DNA of 42,991 nucleotides from Acidimicrobiaceae bacterium. Its GTDB lineage: Bacteria; Actinomycetota; Acidimicrobiia; Acidimicrobiales; RAAP-2. The notes below the pieces were generated by a model. It did not search any database. It had not been told where the DNA came from and saw only the letters and a list, made by a program, of their open reading frames with translations. The translations under genes were made by a program, and so were the position numbers. Below are positions 1-8,564 of this stretch, piece by piece. Position 1 is the stretch's first letter. Each line of letters begins with the position of its first letter. The stretch is from positions 7,332-50,322 of the forward strand of contig PNAH01000008.1 in NCBI GenBank assembly GCA_003170315.1, written 5' to 3'.

Positions 1-1
1 G

Positions 2-1096
2 CGGGGCTCGGTGGTGTGGTCGCGACATCTGGCTAGCGCCGTACCGTCATCGGATCTGCCGTGCGGGAACGTCTCGCCGACCGTAGGGATCACCGGCACC
101 CCCGTCATCGACCCGGCGCGTCGTGAGATCTTCGTCGTAGCCGACGAGCTCAAGAACGGACGTCCCGAGCACTTCCTCGTGGGTCTTAGCACGACCACCG
201 GCGCCATTGAGTTGCGTCAGCGCGTCGATCCGACCGGTTCCGATCCGGCGGCACTACTGCAGAGGACCGGGTTGAACCTCGTCGGCGGACGCGTCGTCTT
301 TGGAATGGGCGGCAACTACGGCGACTGCGCGACGTACCGGGGCCGGGTCATATCGGTGTCGGAGGGTGGCTCGAAACCCGCGATCTTCACCGTCGACAAC
401 CAGGCGGGCAATAACCAAGGGGCCGTGTGGATGGGGGGAGCCGCGCCGGTCGTCGACGCGAAGGGCAACGTGTGGGTCAGCGTCGGCAACGGGTCGGTGC
501 ACGGTGCGGGCCAGGCGTTTGACGACAGTGACTCGGTGCTCGAGCTCAGCGCGACCGGACGACTAGAGCAGTACTTTGCTCCGTCGAGTTGGGCGTCGGA
601 CAACGCGGGCGACCAGGACATGACGACGGCGCCCGCGCTACTGGCCGACGGACAAGTGATCCTCACGGGTAAGTCGCGGATCGCCTATCTCTTGAACGGG
701 GCTCATTTGGGCGGCATAGGAAGCCAGGAAGCGAGCCTGTCTTCCCTATGTTCAAACGACATCGACGGCGGAAGTGCGATCGTGGGTATGACGGTGTTCT
801 TGCCCTGTTTGAGTGGTCCGGTCGCCCTTCGCGTCACGAAGACACCTCCGTCACTCGCGGTGTCGTGGAGCGCGAACGTGGGCGGAGGCCCGCCCATCGT
901 CGCGGCCGGTCTGGTGTGGACCGTGGGAAAGAACGGCGTCGTGTACGGACTCGACGAAGCCTCGGGCAACGTTCGACAACAGGCTTCGATTGGCTCCGTC
1001 GATAACGACTTCACCACGCCGAGCGTTGGTGACGGACTCTTGTTGGTCGCGTCGTCGTACCGTGTGGTGGCCTTTCGAGGCAATCCAAAAAGCTAG
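2..1096 (+). CDS. PQQ-like beta-propeller protein, 5' end cut off by the window
   Basis: The frame is open from base 2 with no start signal, so the N-terminus lies outside the window; the GTGs at 11 and 14 are probably internal. The visible 365 residues show repeated beta-blade elements such as TGTPVIDP, GGAAPVVDAKGNVWVSVGNG and VWTVGKNGVVYGLDEASG, typical of PQQ-like or WD-like propellers that bind a ligand or partner outside the membrane. Paired cysteines (SDLPCGN, GDCATY, SSLCSND, FLPCLSG) suit an exported, oxidised protein, but the signal peptide would be upstream and is not seen. No catalytic residue is recognisable and the role is unknown. It converges on the next gene, leaving 88 bp. 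Confidence 0.75.
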   Translation, partial: RGSVVWSRHLASAVPSSDLPCGNVSPTVGITGTPVIDPARREIFVVADELKNGRPEHFLVGLSTTTGAIELRQRVDPTGSDPAALLQRTGLNLVGGRVVFGMGGNYGDCATYRGRVISVSEGGSKPAIFTVDNQAGNNQGAVWMGGAAPVVDAKGNVWVSVGNGSVHGAGQAFDDSDSVLELSATGRLEQYFAPSSWASDNAGDQDMTTAPALLADGQVILTGKSRIAYLLNGAHLGGIGSQEASLSSLCSNDIDGGSAIVGMTVFLPCLSGPVALRVTKTPPSLAVSWSANVGGGPPIVAAGLVWTVGKNGVVYGLDEASGNVRQQASIGSVDNDFTTPSVGDGLLLVASSYRVVAFRGNPKS

Positions 1097-1184
1097 CCGG
1101 TACCACCGTTCTCTTGGTCGCCGAACACTGATTGCGGTTAGGTGCTCGTCAAGGGCAATTCGTGAAATGGTGAATTCGGTGTCA

Positions 1185-2210
1185 TTATTTAATATTCCGA
1201 ATGAAGGCGCCGGTGGGGACGTCGAATTCGTCGACTCCGATCTTTCGACTGCCGACCCACAATGTGTTACCGGCGACGGCGATCGCGCTGGAACCTTGAT
1301 AAGCCTGTGACGCTGGGGTTTTGAATATTCGAACGACAACACCATTTGATTGATTGACTTCGAAGACCACCCCGTGGACCGAGAACGTCGACATGAAGAG
1401 GTGCGAGCCACTCGCGATCAGCGTCGTAGATGCCGCCAATCCCGCGAAGGGCAATTTGATGCGTCGGATCAGATGGCCGGTCTCGGTGTTGAGCTCGGCG
1501 ATTTCGTTCGAGTCTCCACTCGTGACCCAGAGCCGGTCTCCGGACGTGACGAGGGCGGCCGCGGATTTGAGTCCCAGGATCGGGGCTTTGATGGTTCGGA
1601 TGACCGAGCCACCAGAAGTCTTGAATTCGGTAATGGTGCTTTGAGAAGCGGGGAGCGGGTTCGCCGTCCACAGGTGACGCCCGCTCACGACGAAGGCGTG
1701 CGCGTTCGGGACCAGTAGCACTTTCACGAGTGAACCATTCGATTCGTTCAGTTCCGTGAGGTGCGGAGCGGTTTGACTGTTTAGAACCCACACGTGAGAA
1801 CCTTGCACGGCTATGTCGTCTGGAGCATTGAGTTCGTCGGCGCTCTTGTCGATCACGCGGACCAAGGATCCGTTGGACAGATTGAACTCTCCAATCGAGT
1901 ATTTCGCGGCGGCCCAGAGGTGCGATCCACTGACCACCATGGCGTCGGATCGAAGACTCTTTTCCGCCCGAGTGGTGACGTAGCGCACGAGGTCACCGTT
2001 GGCGCTGTTGATCTCCGTGATCGAATTGCCCGAATTGTTGCCGACCCATATTCGCCCCGGACTGGCCACAATTACCCTGGGGTTCAGAAATATCACTGAA
2101 CCATTGGCCGACACGACCGAAGTGGATGCGAGCGCGAAGGTTGAGGCGATGGTCACCGTCATGACACCGACCAGCGCTCGCACGGTCTTGGAAATCCTGC
2201 CTCGTCGCAT
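1185..2210 (-). CDS. Secreted YncE-like beta-propeller protein
   Basis: A 341-residue protein. The start chosen is the ATG at 2210, preceded by AGGAG at normal spacing; an in-frame ATG at 2267 has no such site. The first ~37 residues form a Sec signal peptide (MRRGR, a hydrophobic core, then SVVSANG). The rest is about seven repeats of 40-45 residues built on the pattern V.SG..LWV....I.E.N...G..VR.I, each one blade of a propeller similar to YncE/Vgb-type proteins. Such proteins act in the cell envelope, often as scaffolds or lyases; nothing here indicates a catalytic function. The coding sequence looks less G+C-rich than its neighbours. Its partner is unknown. Confidence 0.8.
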   Translation of the reverse strand: MRRGRISKTVRALVGVMTVTIASTFALASTSVVSANGSVIFLNPRVIVASPGRIWVGNNSGNSITEINSANGDLVRYVTTRAEKSLRSDAMVVSGSHLWAAAKYSIGEFNLSNGSLVRVIDKSADELNAPDDIAVQGSHVWVLNSQTAPHLTELNESNGSLVKVLLVPNAHAFVVSGRHLWTANPLPASQSTITEFKTSGGSVIRTIKAPILGLKSAAALVTSGDRLWVTSGDSNEIAELNTETGHLIRRIKLPFAGLAASTTLIASGSHLFMSTFSVHGVVFEVNQSNGVVVRIFKTPASQAYQGSSAIAVAGNTLWVGSRKIGVDEFDVPTGAFIRNIK

Positions 2211-2360
2211 GTCACGTCTCCTGGGGAGGGGTGTGAAGACCATACCCGATGAATTTGTAGAGATCATGAGCTTAACGAAGTGGTTCTGAGACAGGGTCGA
2301 GCTACCTTGGTGGCACCAGCAATGCTTGACTAGTACGGAACTGTTCCACGGAGGGCACCT

Positions 2361-2756
2361 ATGAGTCCAGCAATTGGCGAATTTGGTCCACCGGTGTTGT
2401 TCGTCGAAGATCTGGAGAGAGCCAAGGCCTTCTACCTCGACGCACTCGGTTTCTCACTCGAATTCGGAGACGATACTTCGGCGGGATTGTTAATTGGCGA
2501 CGTCATGTTCTTGCTGGTGACCGTTCCGTCCGCCTCGGACATGTTGCCCGGGGAAGTGCTGGGCACGACCCGCGACCAACGTCCGGTGGGGCTGTTGAAC
2601 ATCTTCGTCGAGAACGTCGACAAAACCTATGAGCGTCTCAGGTCGATGGGCGTGGCCTTCATCGTTGATCCCATGGACCGCGAATGGGGGCGGCGAACGG
2701 CGCATTTCAAGGATCCCGACGGATTCATATGGGAGATATCTCAGTCGATCGAGTAA
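2361..2756 (+). CDS. VOC-superfamily (glyoxalase/bleomycin-resistance-like) protein
   Basis: A 131-residue single-domain protein with the vicinal-oxygen-chelate fold order. The N-terminal half has PPVLFVEDLERAKAFY and LGFSLEFGDD; the C-terminal half has GLLNIFVENVDKTYERL and ends in the typical HFKDPDGFIWEISQ. VOC proteins act as metal-dependent isomerases, dioxygenases or antibiotic-binding proteins. The C-terminal acidic metal ligand (WEI) is present, but the substrate cannot be read from sequence. A GGAGGG site lies upstream of the ATG. It stands alone, with a 5-bp inverted repeat (GGAAC/GTTCC, 2337-2347) just before the ribosome site. The family call is firm and the function open. Confidence 0.85.
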   Translation: MSPAIGEFGPPVLFVEDLERAKAFYLDALGFSLEFGDDTSAGLLIGDVMFLLVTVPSASDMLPGEVLGTTRDQRPVGLLNIFVENVDKTYERLRSMGVAFIVDPMDREWGRRTAHFKDPDGFIWEISQSIE

Positions 2757-2768
2757 TCGACGGTCCGA

Positions 2769-3020
2769 TTAGGCGGAGTCGGCCAACTCCGGCGGTCGGT
2801 TCTCGAACATTGGAACGATGACGCCTGGCTCAGCGCTCTGATCTGACTGCTCTCGATCCAGTCGCACGGCGACGTCAAGGGTAAAGCCAATCTTGTGGTC
2901 GTCAATCCGTTCAGGTTGGGGCACGATCGAGTGGATCGTTGCTCCTTCGGACGTCGGAACGTCATTGCCCAAGAGGAACGGAACACTCGGATACATACAA
3001 CAAAAATACTCCCTGACCAT
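2769..3020 (-). CDS. Hypothetical protein, small, doubtful
   Basis: An 83-residue frame from ATG 3020 (a TTG at 3047 would add nine residues). It has stretches such as YPSVPFLLGNDVPTSEGATIHSIV and KIGFTLDVAVRLDRE that read like real protein rather than a high-GC shadow, and no better gene occupies the interval. I recognise no family. A purine-rich GAAGAAGGG lies directly against the ATG, too close to be a good ribosome site. It may be a real small gene or a remnant. Confidence 0.35.
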   Translation of the reverse strand: MVREYFCCMYPSVPFLLGNDVPTSEGATIHSIVPQPERIDDHKIGFTLDVAVRLDREQSDQSAEPGVIVPMFENRPPELADSA

Positions 3021-3229
3021 CCCTTCTTCGGTGACCACCAATGTCAATTTTCCGGCTGATCAACGGTCGGATCTCTCAACGAGGTCACTCACGTTCGAAA
3101 GTCACGGTCAACGCAGCGCAATTCCGCTGGAACGAAACTCATGCTTGGTACATTGGCGGCGTCGTCAATTCGTCGGCGATTTAGCGCCGAGCAATCTCCC
3201 ACTGACTATCGAACGCAGGTCTAAGCACC

Positions 3230-4477
3230 ATGGCAGTCCAATCCACCGACGAGAACCTTCCCCTGGAGTCGGCTTTCAACCCCTTCGACACCGAGTTCAT
3301 GACGGACCCCGACGCGGTCTTGACTCGAGCGCGCGACGAAGGCACCATTTTCTTCAGTCCCATCCTCGGCGCGTGGATCATCACCCGCTACGACGACGTG
3401 GTGTCGGTCCTACGGGACCCGGAACTCTTCTGTTCCAAGGAGATCCTGTCCATCACCGAACTGCTGTCGCCCGAGGTCATCGACCTGTTCGGCGACGAGA
3501 TCCCGATGGAGGGCACCCTGATTGGCGTCGACCCGCCGGATCACACGAAGCTGCGAAACGTGATGGAAGGCTCCTTCACCGCGAGCAGCGTGGCGTCACA
3601 CGAAGCCATGATCCGCTACGCCTGCGAAGAGCTGGTTGACGGCATCGCTCAGGGATCGAGCGCCGATCTACTGAGTCAGTTCTCGTATCCGTTGCCGTTG
3701 CGGGTCGTCGCGTTGCTGCTCGGAATGCCCAAGAAAGCCATGCCGTCGTTGCGTCGAGGCGTGAAGGATTGGCCCGATCTCGCGATCGCGCTCCTCATGG
3801 GCGTACCGCTCGACCAACAGATCACGATGGCCCACAACATCCTTGAAATGCACCGGATGATCACGCGTCTGATTGACGAGCGCTACGTGCGTCCCCAGAA
3901 CGACCTGTTGACCGTCATCGCGCGGGGTCGCGACGAGTTCAATTTGAGCGAGCGAGAGATGCTGTCGCTCGTGCCCGGGCTCTTCCTCGCGGGTCACGAG
4001 ACGTTGGCCCACGAACTGACGAACGTGCTCTGGCGACTCTTGTCGGTACCGGAGCGCTGGCACGCTCTGGTGGAGGATCCGAGACTCGGACCGCAGTTCT
4101 TCGACGAGGCCCTTCGTTGCGATCCCTCGGTCTACGGGATGTGGCGGATCGCGACGCGCGATACGAAGCTGCTCGGACAAACGGTTCTGGCCGGCCAGAA
4201 ACTCTTCCTCGTCTACTTGGCGGCGAATCGCGACGAGCGCTACTACACCGACGCCAACTCGTTCTCGATCGAGCGCGGACGCGTCGCCCCCAATTTGGCC
4301 TTCGGTCGCGGAATTCATCACTGCATCGGCGCTCCGCTGGCCCGGTTGGAAGCGCGCATCGCGCTAGAAGTGTTGACCACGAGGCTCCCGGGACTTCGAC
4401 TCGCCGAAGGATACACACCGACCTACCAGCCCCACCCGTTCTTGCGGGGTATGGCGGAGTTGCCAGTCACCTGGTGA
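3230..4477 (+). CDS. Cytochrome P450
   Basis: A 415-residue soluble bacterial P450. The oxygen-activating I-helix motif AGHET is at residues 254-258, the K-helix ExxR (EALR) at 293-296, and the haem loop FGRGIHHCIG at 358-367, with Cys365 as the expected thiolate ligand. The ligand-proximal DPPDHTKLRN stretch (101-110) is also standard. Such enzymes insert one oxygen atom from O2 into an organic substrate using electrons from a ferredoxin or flavodoxin system. No ferredoxin or ferredoxin reductase gene lies nearby, so redox partners must be encoded elsewhere. The TetR gene 370 bp downstream may be related, but this is only proximity. Substrate is unknown. Confidence 0.93.
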   Translation: MAVQSTDENLPLESAFNPFDTEFMTDPDAVLTRARDEGTIFFSPILGAWIITRYDDVVSVLRDPELFCSKEILSITELLSPEVIDLFGDEIPMEGTLIGVDPPDHTKLRNVMEGSFTASSVASHEAMIRYACEELVDGIAQGSSADLLSQFSYPLPLRVVALLLGMPKKAMPSLRRGVKDWPDLAIALLMGVPLDQQITMAHNILEMHRMITRLIDERYVRPQNDLLTVIARGRDEFNLSEREMLSLVPGLFLAGHETLAHELTNVLWRLLSVPERWHALVEDPRLGPQFFDEALRCDPSVYGMWRIATRDTKLLGQTVLAGQKLFLVYLAANRDERYYTDANSFSIERGRVAPNLAFGRGIHHCIGAPLARLEARIALEVLTTRLPGLRLAEGYTPTYQPHPFLRGMAELPVTW

Positions 4478-4519
4478 ACTCCCCGCCAGCGATGACCGTT
4501 AGCCCGGTGAAGGAGAGCG

Positions 4520-4708
4520 ATGCTGTGCACGGCCGGTCATAACAACGCCGACGACGCCGCGTTCTGTAGGGTCTACGGGACCAACACCTTCAGTGTGCCT
4601 TTCAACGTCGTCCAGCAGTCCTCGGAGTTCAAACGGCCATCTTCCATACGGTGCACCTCACGCCCTACACACCCAACTGTCAACCGTAAATCGGCGCCGG
4701 TCCCTTAA
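4520..4708 (+). pseudogene. Decayed zinc-ribbon small ORF
   Basis: A 62-residue frame with an AGGAG site 5 nt before the ATG. The first 24 residues match the zinc-ribbon pattern C..GH.N.....FC..CG, but the fourth cysteine is a tyrosine (RVYGTN). TAC is one base from the TGC expected there. After residue ~25 the sequence (FKRPSSIRCTSRPTHPT) looks low in information, as if read out of frame. I read this as a remnant of a zinc-ribbon gene, though a short functional peptide cannot be excluded. Confidence 0.35.
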
Positions 4709-4779
4709 TCGAGCCCCTTGCGGCGCGCTCCGAGCTTGACACGACGCGATTGTCTGCGACACAACTTTCGAACAATTGC

Positions 4780-4791
4780 CCTGTGAACAGG
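4780..4791. promoter_or_regulatory. Short inverted repeat upstream of tetR, possible operator
   Basis: CCTGT-GA-ACAGG is a 5-bp-arm inverted repeat 56 bp before the TetR start. TetR regulators often bind such sites in their own promoter. The arms are short, so this is a weak call. Confidence 0.25.
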
Positions 4792-4834
4792 TAGTTTGCC
4801 CTATACAGATTGTCGAAGGTCTAATTCATCCGGT

Positions 4835-4840
4835 TAACAT
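4835..4840 (+). promoter_or_regulatory. -10 element (TAACAT), leaderless tetR start
   Basis: TAACAT ends 6 nt before ATG 4847 and no Shine-Dalgarno site is present, the arrangement seen in actinobacterial leaderless mRNAs. Confidence 0.45.
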
Positions 4841-4846
4841 AATTTG

Positions 4847-5479
4847 ATGGCAAAACAGAACCGTTCTGCGCCGGTCATGCAGGCCGTCTTGGATGCGGTC
4901 GGCGAACGCCTCATGAGGGCCGATGAATCACTGATTCGCATTCCCGAAATTTGCGAGGCGACCGGCGTGAACTACGGCTCGGTGTACCACCACTTCGGAT
5001 CGCGCGAAGGCGTCATCGACGCGGCCTATCACCAGATGTTCACGAAATTGGCACAAGAGGACATTGCGACGCTGCAGATCGTCAGCGTCAATTCGAAGAC
5101 CAACGAAGAGTACCTCGTGGCCATGCAGGGGCTCATCGGAACCTTCAGCTCGAGCGACGAACGGCGCGCCCGTCGCGCCTTGCGGGCCCGTATCGTCGCG
5201 GCCTCCATGATGCGTCCCGAGCTGCGCATACTCATCGGCGAGACCCAATCGCGCCTCACCACCGAGCTGGAGTCGATCGTGGAATACGGCCAGCAACGTG
5301 AGTGGCTCAACCGTAACCTCTCGGCCCATTCGATCGCCGTACTCATTCAAGTCCTCTTGGTCGGGCGCACGCTCGACGACGTGTCGACGACGCCGATCGA
5401 CAACAAGGAGTGGGAGGCTTCGATGGCCACTCTGCTCGGCGTGATTCTTTCTTCACCAGGCGCAGAGACTGTGGTGTAG
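4847..5479 (+). CDS. TetR/AcrR-family transcriptional regulator
   Basis: A 210-residue protein with an N-terminal helix-turn-helix (about residues 30-52: IPEICEATGVNYGSVYHHF, then GSREGVIDAAY) followed by an all-helical ligand and dimerisation domain without a recognisable ligand class. TetR proteins repress until a small molecule binds. I chose ATG 4847 over the adjacent TTG 4844 because a TAACAT -10 hexamer ends 6 nt upstream of the ATG. The next gene begins 7 nt after its stop, so the two are probably co-transcribed. Possible targets are itself, the secreted protein, the MFS gene downstream or the P450 upstream; none can be shown from sequence. Confidence 0.9.
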   Translation: MAKQNRSAPVMQAVLDAVGERLMRADESLIRIPEICEATGVNYGSVYHHFGSREGVIDAAYHQMFTKLAQEDIATLQIVSVNSKTNEEYLVAMQGLIGTFSSSDERRARRALRARIVAASMMRPELRILIGETQSRLTTELESIVEYGQQREWLNRNLSAHSIAVLIQVLLVGRTLDDVSTTPIDNKEWEASMATLLGVILSSPGAETVV

Positions 5480-5486
5480 TTATTAA

Positions 5487-5843
5487 GTGAGGATTTCGCG
5501 TTTGGTGGTGGCCGCGTTGGTGCTCATCGCCCTCGTGGTACTCAGTTTCCGTACGACCTCGAGTTCGGTGTCGGCCGTCCCACCGGTTCCGTGCACGACC
5601 TCGGCGCTGGGTCAGGCCTTCGAAGGCCAGTTCCACCTCGCGTCGATTCAGAACTTCGGTTGCGAAGGGGAGTGGGCCTACGTCTGGGCGACCGTCGGCA
5701 CCGGTGAGCAGGCGATCGGCGTCACCGAAGTGTTGGCGTACGATGCGACCAGTGGTCGATGGGCCCTCGTCTCTCGCGCCGTCGACTGCAAGGCGAGCAT
5801 TCTGCCCGGTGTCATCTACCACCAGGGTTGCTTCTCGAACTGA
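5487..5843 (+). CDS. Small secreted protein with four cysteines
   Basis: A 118-residue protein. It begins with a clear export signal: MRISR, a hydrophobic stretch over residues ~6-20, then a Ser-rich segment ending near SVSA. The mature part holds four cysteines (PCTTSAL, FGCEGEW, VDCKASI, QGCFSN), enough for two disulfides, and the WAYVWATV segment. The layout C....AL....F.C.G.WAY resembles a group of small exported actinobacterial proteins of unknown function. The GTG start lies 7 nt after the tetR stop. A 5-bp inverted repeat (GAGTC/GACTC, 5842-5852) spans its end and is too weak to call a terminator. Confidence 0.7.
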   Translation: MRISRLVVAALVLIALVVLSFRTTSSSVSAVPPVPCTTSALGQAFEGQFHLASIQNFGCEGEWAYVWATVGTGEQAIGVTEVLAYDATSGRWALVSRAVDCKASILPGVIYHQGCFSN

Positions 5844-5905
5844 GTCAGACTCGCCGAGACGGTTGAGAGGTCCGCCGCGCTCGCTTCGTGGATCGAACGG
5901 TCATC

Positions 5906-5911
5906 TACGCT
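5906..5911 (+). promoter_or_regulatory. -10 element (TACGCT), leaderless MFS start
   Basis: TACGCT ends 7 nt before GTG 5919 with no ribosome site in between. This spacing favours GTG 5919 over the upstream GTG 5913. Confidence 0.4.
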
Positions 5912-5918
5912 CGTGGTC

Positions 5919-7217
5919 GTGCGACGACGGGGCTTTGGTTCCCTCGCGTGGGCCTCCGCGCAGGAACTCTTCGATCAACGGACGGCCTTCGGTCGTCTCG
6001 CGTTGGTGCACGTCTTGATGATGGCGGGCGACACCCTGGTCACGGTCTCGCTGGCCGGATCACTGTTCTTCTCGGTCTCACCAACGGAGGCCAAGGGGCG
6101 AGTCCTGGCCTATCTCTTGTTGACGATCGCCCCCTTCGCGGTCGTGTCGCCGCTGCTCGGTCCGCTCATCGACAAGTCGGCGAATGGACGGCGCATCTTG
6201 GTGGCGTTGTCGGCGATCGTGCGCGCCGTGCTGTGTTGGTCGATGAGCGAACACCTCAACTCGCTCTGGCTCTTTCCGTTGGCCTTCGTGGTGCTGATCT
6301 CCTCGAAGCTCTACGTCGTCACCCGCGGGGCGCTGGTGCCCGAGATGGCGCGCACCGATCAACTGCGCGAGCATTCGGATCGCGTCGGCGGTGCCGGGTG
6401 GCCGAGCGCCGCGGCCCAACAAGAAAAGGGCTACTCCGGTTTCAACGCGCAGTTGACGCTCCTCGGTACGCTCAGTGGACTCATCGTCGGCTCGATTGGC
6501 GCGGGTATCTTGAAGGGAATTGGGGCGCCGAGCGTGATGATCACGGCCTCCTTCGTCTTCGTCGCGGCGACCGTCGCCAGTGTGCGACTGCAGCGTCCTT
6601 CCAAGGTCGTGCGTGACGAGGTCGCCGGTCTGACCCAGGCCGAGCGCGATCGCAACGCCCTCAACCCGATGGGCGACATCGAAGTCGCGTGGGGACTCGG
6701 CGCGGCCGCATTGATGCGCTTCACCGTGGGATTCGCGACGTTCCTGCTCGCCTTCGGCCTTCGACGCGAGAACGCCGGTCTCGGCTACTTCGCCATCGCC
6801 CTGACCTTGAGCGCTCTGGGCGCGCTCGTCGGACTGGCGTTGGTCACGCGGGTCCGCAACGCCGTGCCGGAGTCGACGTTGCTGACGCTGGCGCTGCTCG
6901 CCACCGGACTGGGCGCCGGCGTGGCTTCGTTCCATCCGACACTCATCGCCCAGGTGTTCCTGGCCGGTTGGCTGGGACTCTGCGCCGCGGTCGCCCAGCC
7001 CACCTTCGACGCCATCACGCAACGCAACGTGGCGCCCGGCGCCCAGGGCCGGACCTTCGCGCGCTTCGCCGTCCGTCAGCAGTTGTTGTGGGTGGTGGGC
7101 GCGGTGATACCGGTCGCCATCACGATGCGTTTCTCGGTCGGGGATGGTTTGCTCGCCGTACTGATGATCGTCGCCGGACTCGTCTACGGACTCGGGCGTC
7201 GCCTCGCGCACGCGTGA
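5919..7217 (+). CDS. MFS transporter
   Basis: A 432-residue membrane protein with about twelve hydrophobic segments in two groups of six, for example LVHVLMMAGDTLVTVSLAG, VLAYLLLTIAPFAVV and LLWVVGAVIPVAIT. The loop after the third segment (GPLIDKSANGRRI) carries the MFS signature between helices 2 and 3. The central loop (about residues 145-175) is polar. A tail of RRLAHA ends the protein. The substrate cannot be assigned. The gene follows a small secreted protein and precedes ndh by 36 bp, but with its own -10 element it is probably a separate unit. Confidence 0.85.
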   Translation: MRRRGFGSLAWASAQELFDQRTAFGRLALVHVLMMAGDTLVTVSLAGSLFFSVSPTEAKGRVLAYLLLTIAPFAVVSPLLGPLIDKSANGRRILVALSAIVRAVLCWSMSEHLNSLWLFPLAFVVLISSKLYVVTRGALVPEMARTDQLREHSDRVGGAGWPSAAAQQEKGYSGFNAQLTLLGTLSGLIVGSIGAGILKGIGAPSVMITASFVFVAATVASVRLQRPSKVVRDEVAGLTQAERDRNALNPMGDIEVAWGLGAAALMRFTVGFATFLLAFGLRRENAGLGYFAIALTLSALGALVGLALVTRVRNAVPESTLLTLALLATGLGAGVASFHPTLIAQVFLAGWLGLCAAVAQPTFDAITQRNVAPGAQGRTFARFAVRQQLLWVVGAVIPVAITMRFSVGDGLLAVLMIVAGLVYGLGRRLAHA

Positions 7218-7253
7218 CGGCGCGATTCGGCCCCTCATTATGCTGGCGGGGAC

Positions 7254-8555
7254 ATGGCGACTGCCTCCCGCTCCGTGCCTCGGAACCTTTCGTCGCTGCC
7301 CCACGTCGTCGTCATCGGTGGGGGATTCGCCGGTGTCGCCACCGCCAAGGGCCTGGCCGATCAGGACGTTCGGGTCACCATCATCGACCAGCACAACTTC
7401 CACACCTTCTTGCCCTTGTTGTATCAAGTGGCGACGGCCGGTCTGGAGCCGGCCGACGTGGCCTTTCCGATTCGCACGATCTTCGGCCACGCTCCGAACG
7501 TGCGATTTCGTCACGGTCGCGTGCGCAGCGTCGATCAAAAACGAAATCTGGTCACGCTCGGTGACGGTTCGGAGATTGACTACGACCACCTGGTGATCGC
7601 GACCGGGGCGACGGCCGCCTTCTTCGGCGTCCCCGGCGCGTCGCAGTTCGCCATGCCGCTCTACACCCTGGCCGACGCTCGACGCCTTCGAAATCGGTTG
7701 CTCTCGGTGCTCGAAGAGGCCGAGGTCCGCAGCGAAGGCAAACAGGATTCACCGGACCTGACGTTCGTGGTGGTCGGGGGCGGACCGACCGGCGTCGAGA
7801 CCTCGGGCGCGTTGTCGGAGTTGATTCAAATCGCGATCAAGCGTGACGGTCTCCGTTTGGACCCGGCGCGGATCCGCGTGGTGTTGGTCGACGTGGCGCC
7901 GCGACTATTGACGGCCTTTCCGAAGCGCGCCAGCGCGTACGCGAAGCGACGACTCGAATCGACCGGGGTCGACGTCGAGTTCGGGCGATCAGTCGTGGCG
8001 ATCGACGAACACTCGATCCGCTTCAGCGACGGTGAGCAAATCGAGAGCGCCGTCGTCATCTGGGCGGCCGGCGTAAGCGCCGGCGACGCGCTGCCCGAGG
8101 ACCTGGAGTCGACGAGGGCTCCGGGTGGTCGGGTTCGGGTCGGCACGGACCTTCGGCTCCTCGACAGCGCCAACGTGTGGGCCGTCGGCGACGCCGCGGC
8201 CGTGCCGCTGCGCGACGGTGAGTACTGTCCGCAACTCGCGCCGGTCGCCATTCAGAGCGGCCGGCACTGCGCCGAGCAGATACGGCACGTCGTCCACGGC
8301 GAAGCGACGACGCCTTTTCATTACCACGACAAGGGCATCATGGCGACCATCGGTCGCAACGCCGCGGTCGCCGAGCTGCCGCACGGCGTGGTCGTCAAGG
8401 GCCGACTCGGATGGCTCGCGTGGCTCGGTCTGCACCTGTGGTACCTGGTGGGATTTCGCAACCGACTTCGCGTGTTGATCAACTGGACCTGGCGCTACTT
8501 CGACTGGCCGTCGGGACCACGACTCATCGTGGCCGACGCCGAGACGGTGGACTAG
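7254..8555 (+). CDS. ndh: Type II NADH:quinone oxidoreductase
   Basis: A 433-residue flavoprotein that moves electrons from NADH to membrane quinone without pumping protons. An FAD-binding GGGFAG is at residues 22-27, followed by ADQDVRVTIIDQHNFHTFLPLLYQVA, a hallmark of NDH-2. The NADH-binding GGGPTG is at 175-180, and a second FAD contact, VWAVGDAAAVP, lies in the C-terminal third. The last ~50 residues (WLAWLGLHLWYLVGF and on) are amphipathic or hydrophobic and would anchor the protein to the inner face of the membrane. A TATGCT hexamer ends 9 nt before the ATG, a possible -10 with a near-zero leader. Confidence 0.9.
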   Translation: MATASRSVPRNLSSLPHVVVIGGGFAGVATAKGLADQDVRVTIIDQHNFHTFLPLLYQVATAGLEPADVAFPIRTIFGHAPNVRFRHGRVRSVDQKRNLVTLGDGSEIDYDHLVIATGATAAFFGVPGASQFAMPLYTLADARRLRNRLLSVLEEAEVRSEGKQDSPDLTFVVVGGGPTGVETSGALSELIQIAIKRDGLRLDPARIRVVLVDVAPRLLTAFPKRASAYAKRRLESTGVDVEFGRSVVAIDEHSIRFSDGEQIESAVVIWAAGVSAGDALPEDLESTRAPGGRVRVGTDLRLLDSANVWAVGDAAAVPLRDGEYCPQLAPVAIQSGRHCAEQIRHVVHGEATTPFHYHDKGIMATIGRNAAVAELPHGVVVKGRLGWLAWLGLHLWYLVGFRNRLRVLINWTWRYFDWPSGPRLIVADAETVD

Positions 8556-8564
8556 CGGGATCGT

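Noticed and set aside
1097..1184. Possible terminator between the convergent propeller genes
   Set aside because: Only a 5-bp AATTC/GAATT repeat with a long loop is present; no stable stem with a T-run.
2893..3639. 248-residue open frame before and into the P450 gene
   Set aside because: It overlaps the P450 in another frame for 410 bp and lacks coding features there.
4736..4741. Perfect -35 hexamer TTGACA before tetR
   Set aside because: No -10-like hexamer is found 16-19 bp downstream; the TAACAT element at 4835 is too far away.
6078..7589. 503-residue open frame opposite the MFS gene and ndh start
   Set aside because: It crosses two genes on the other strand, has a low-complexity Arg/Glu/His-rich translation and no family motif.
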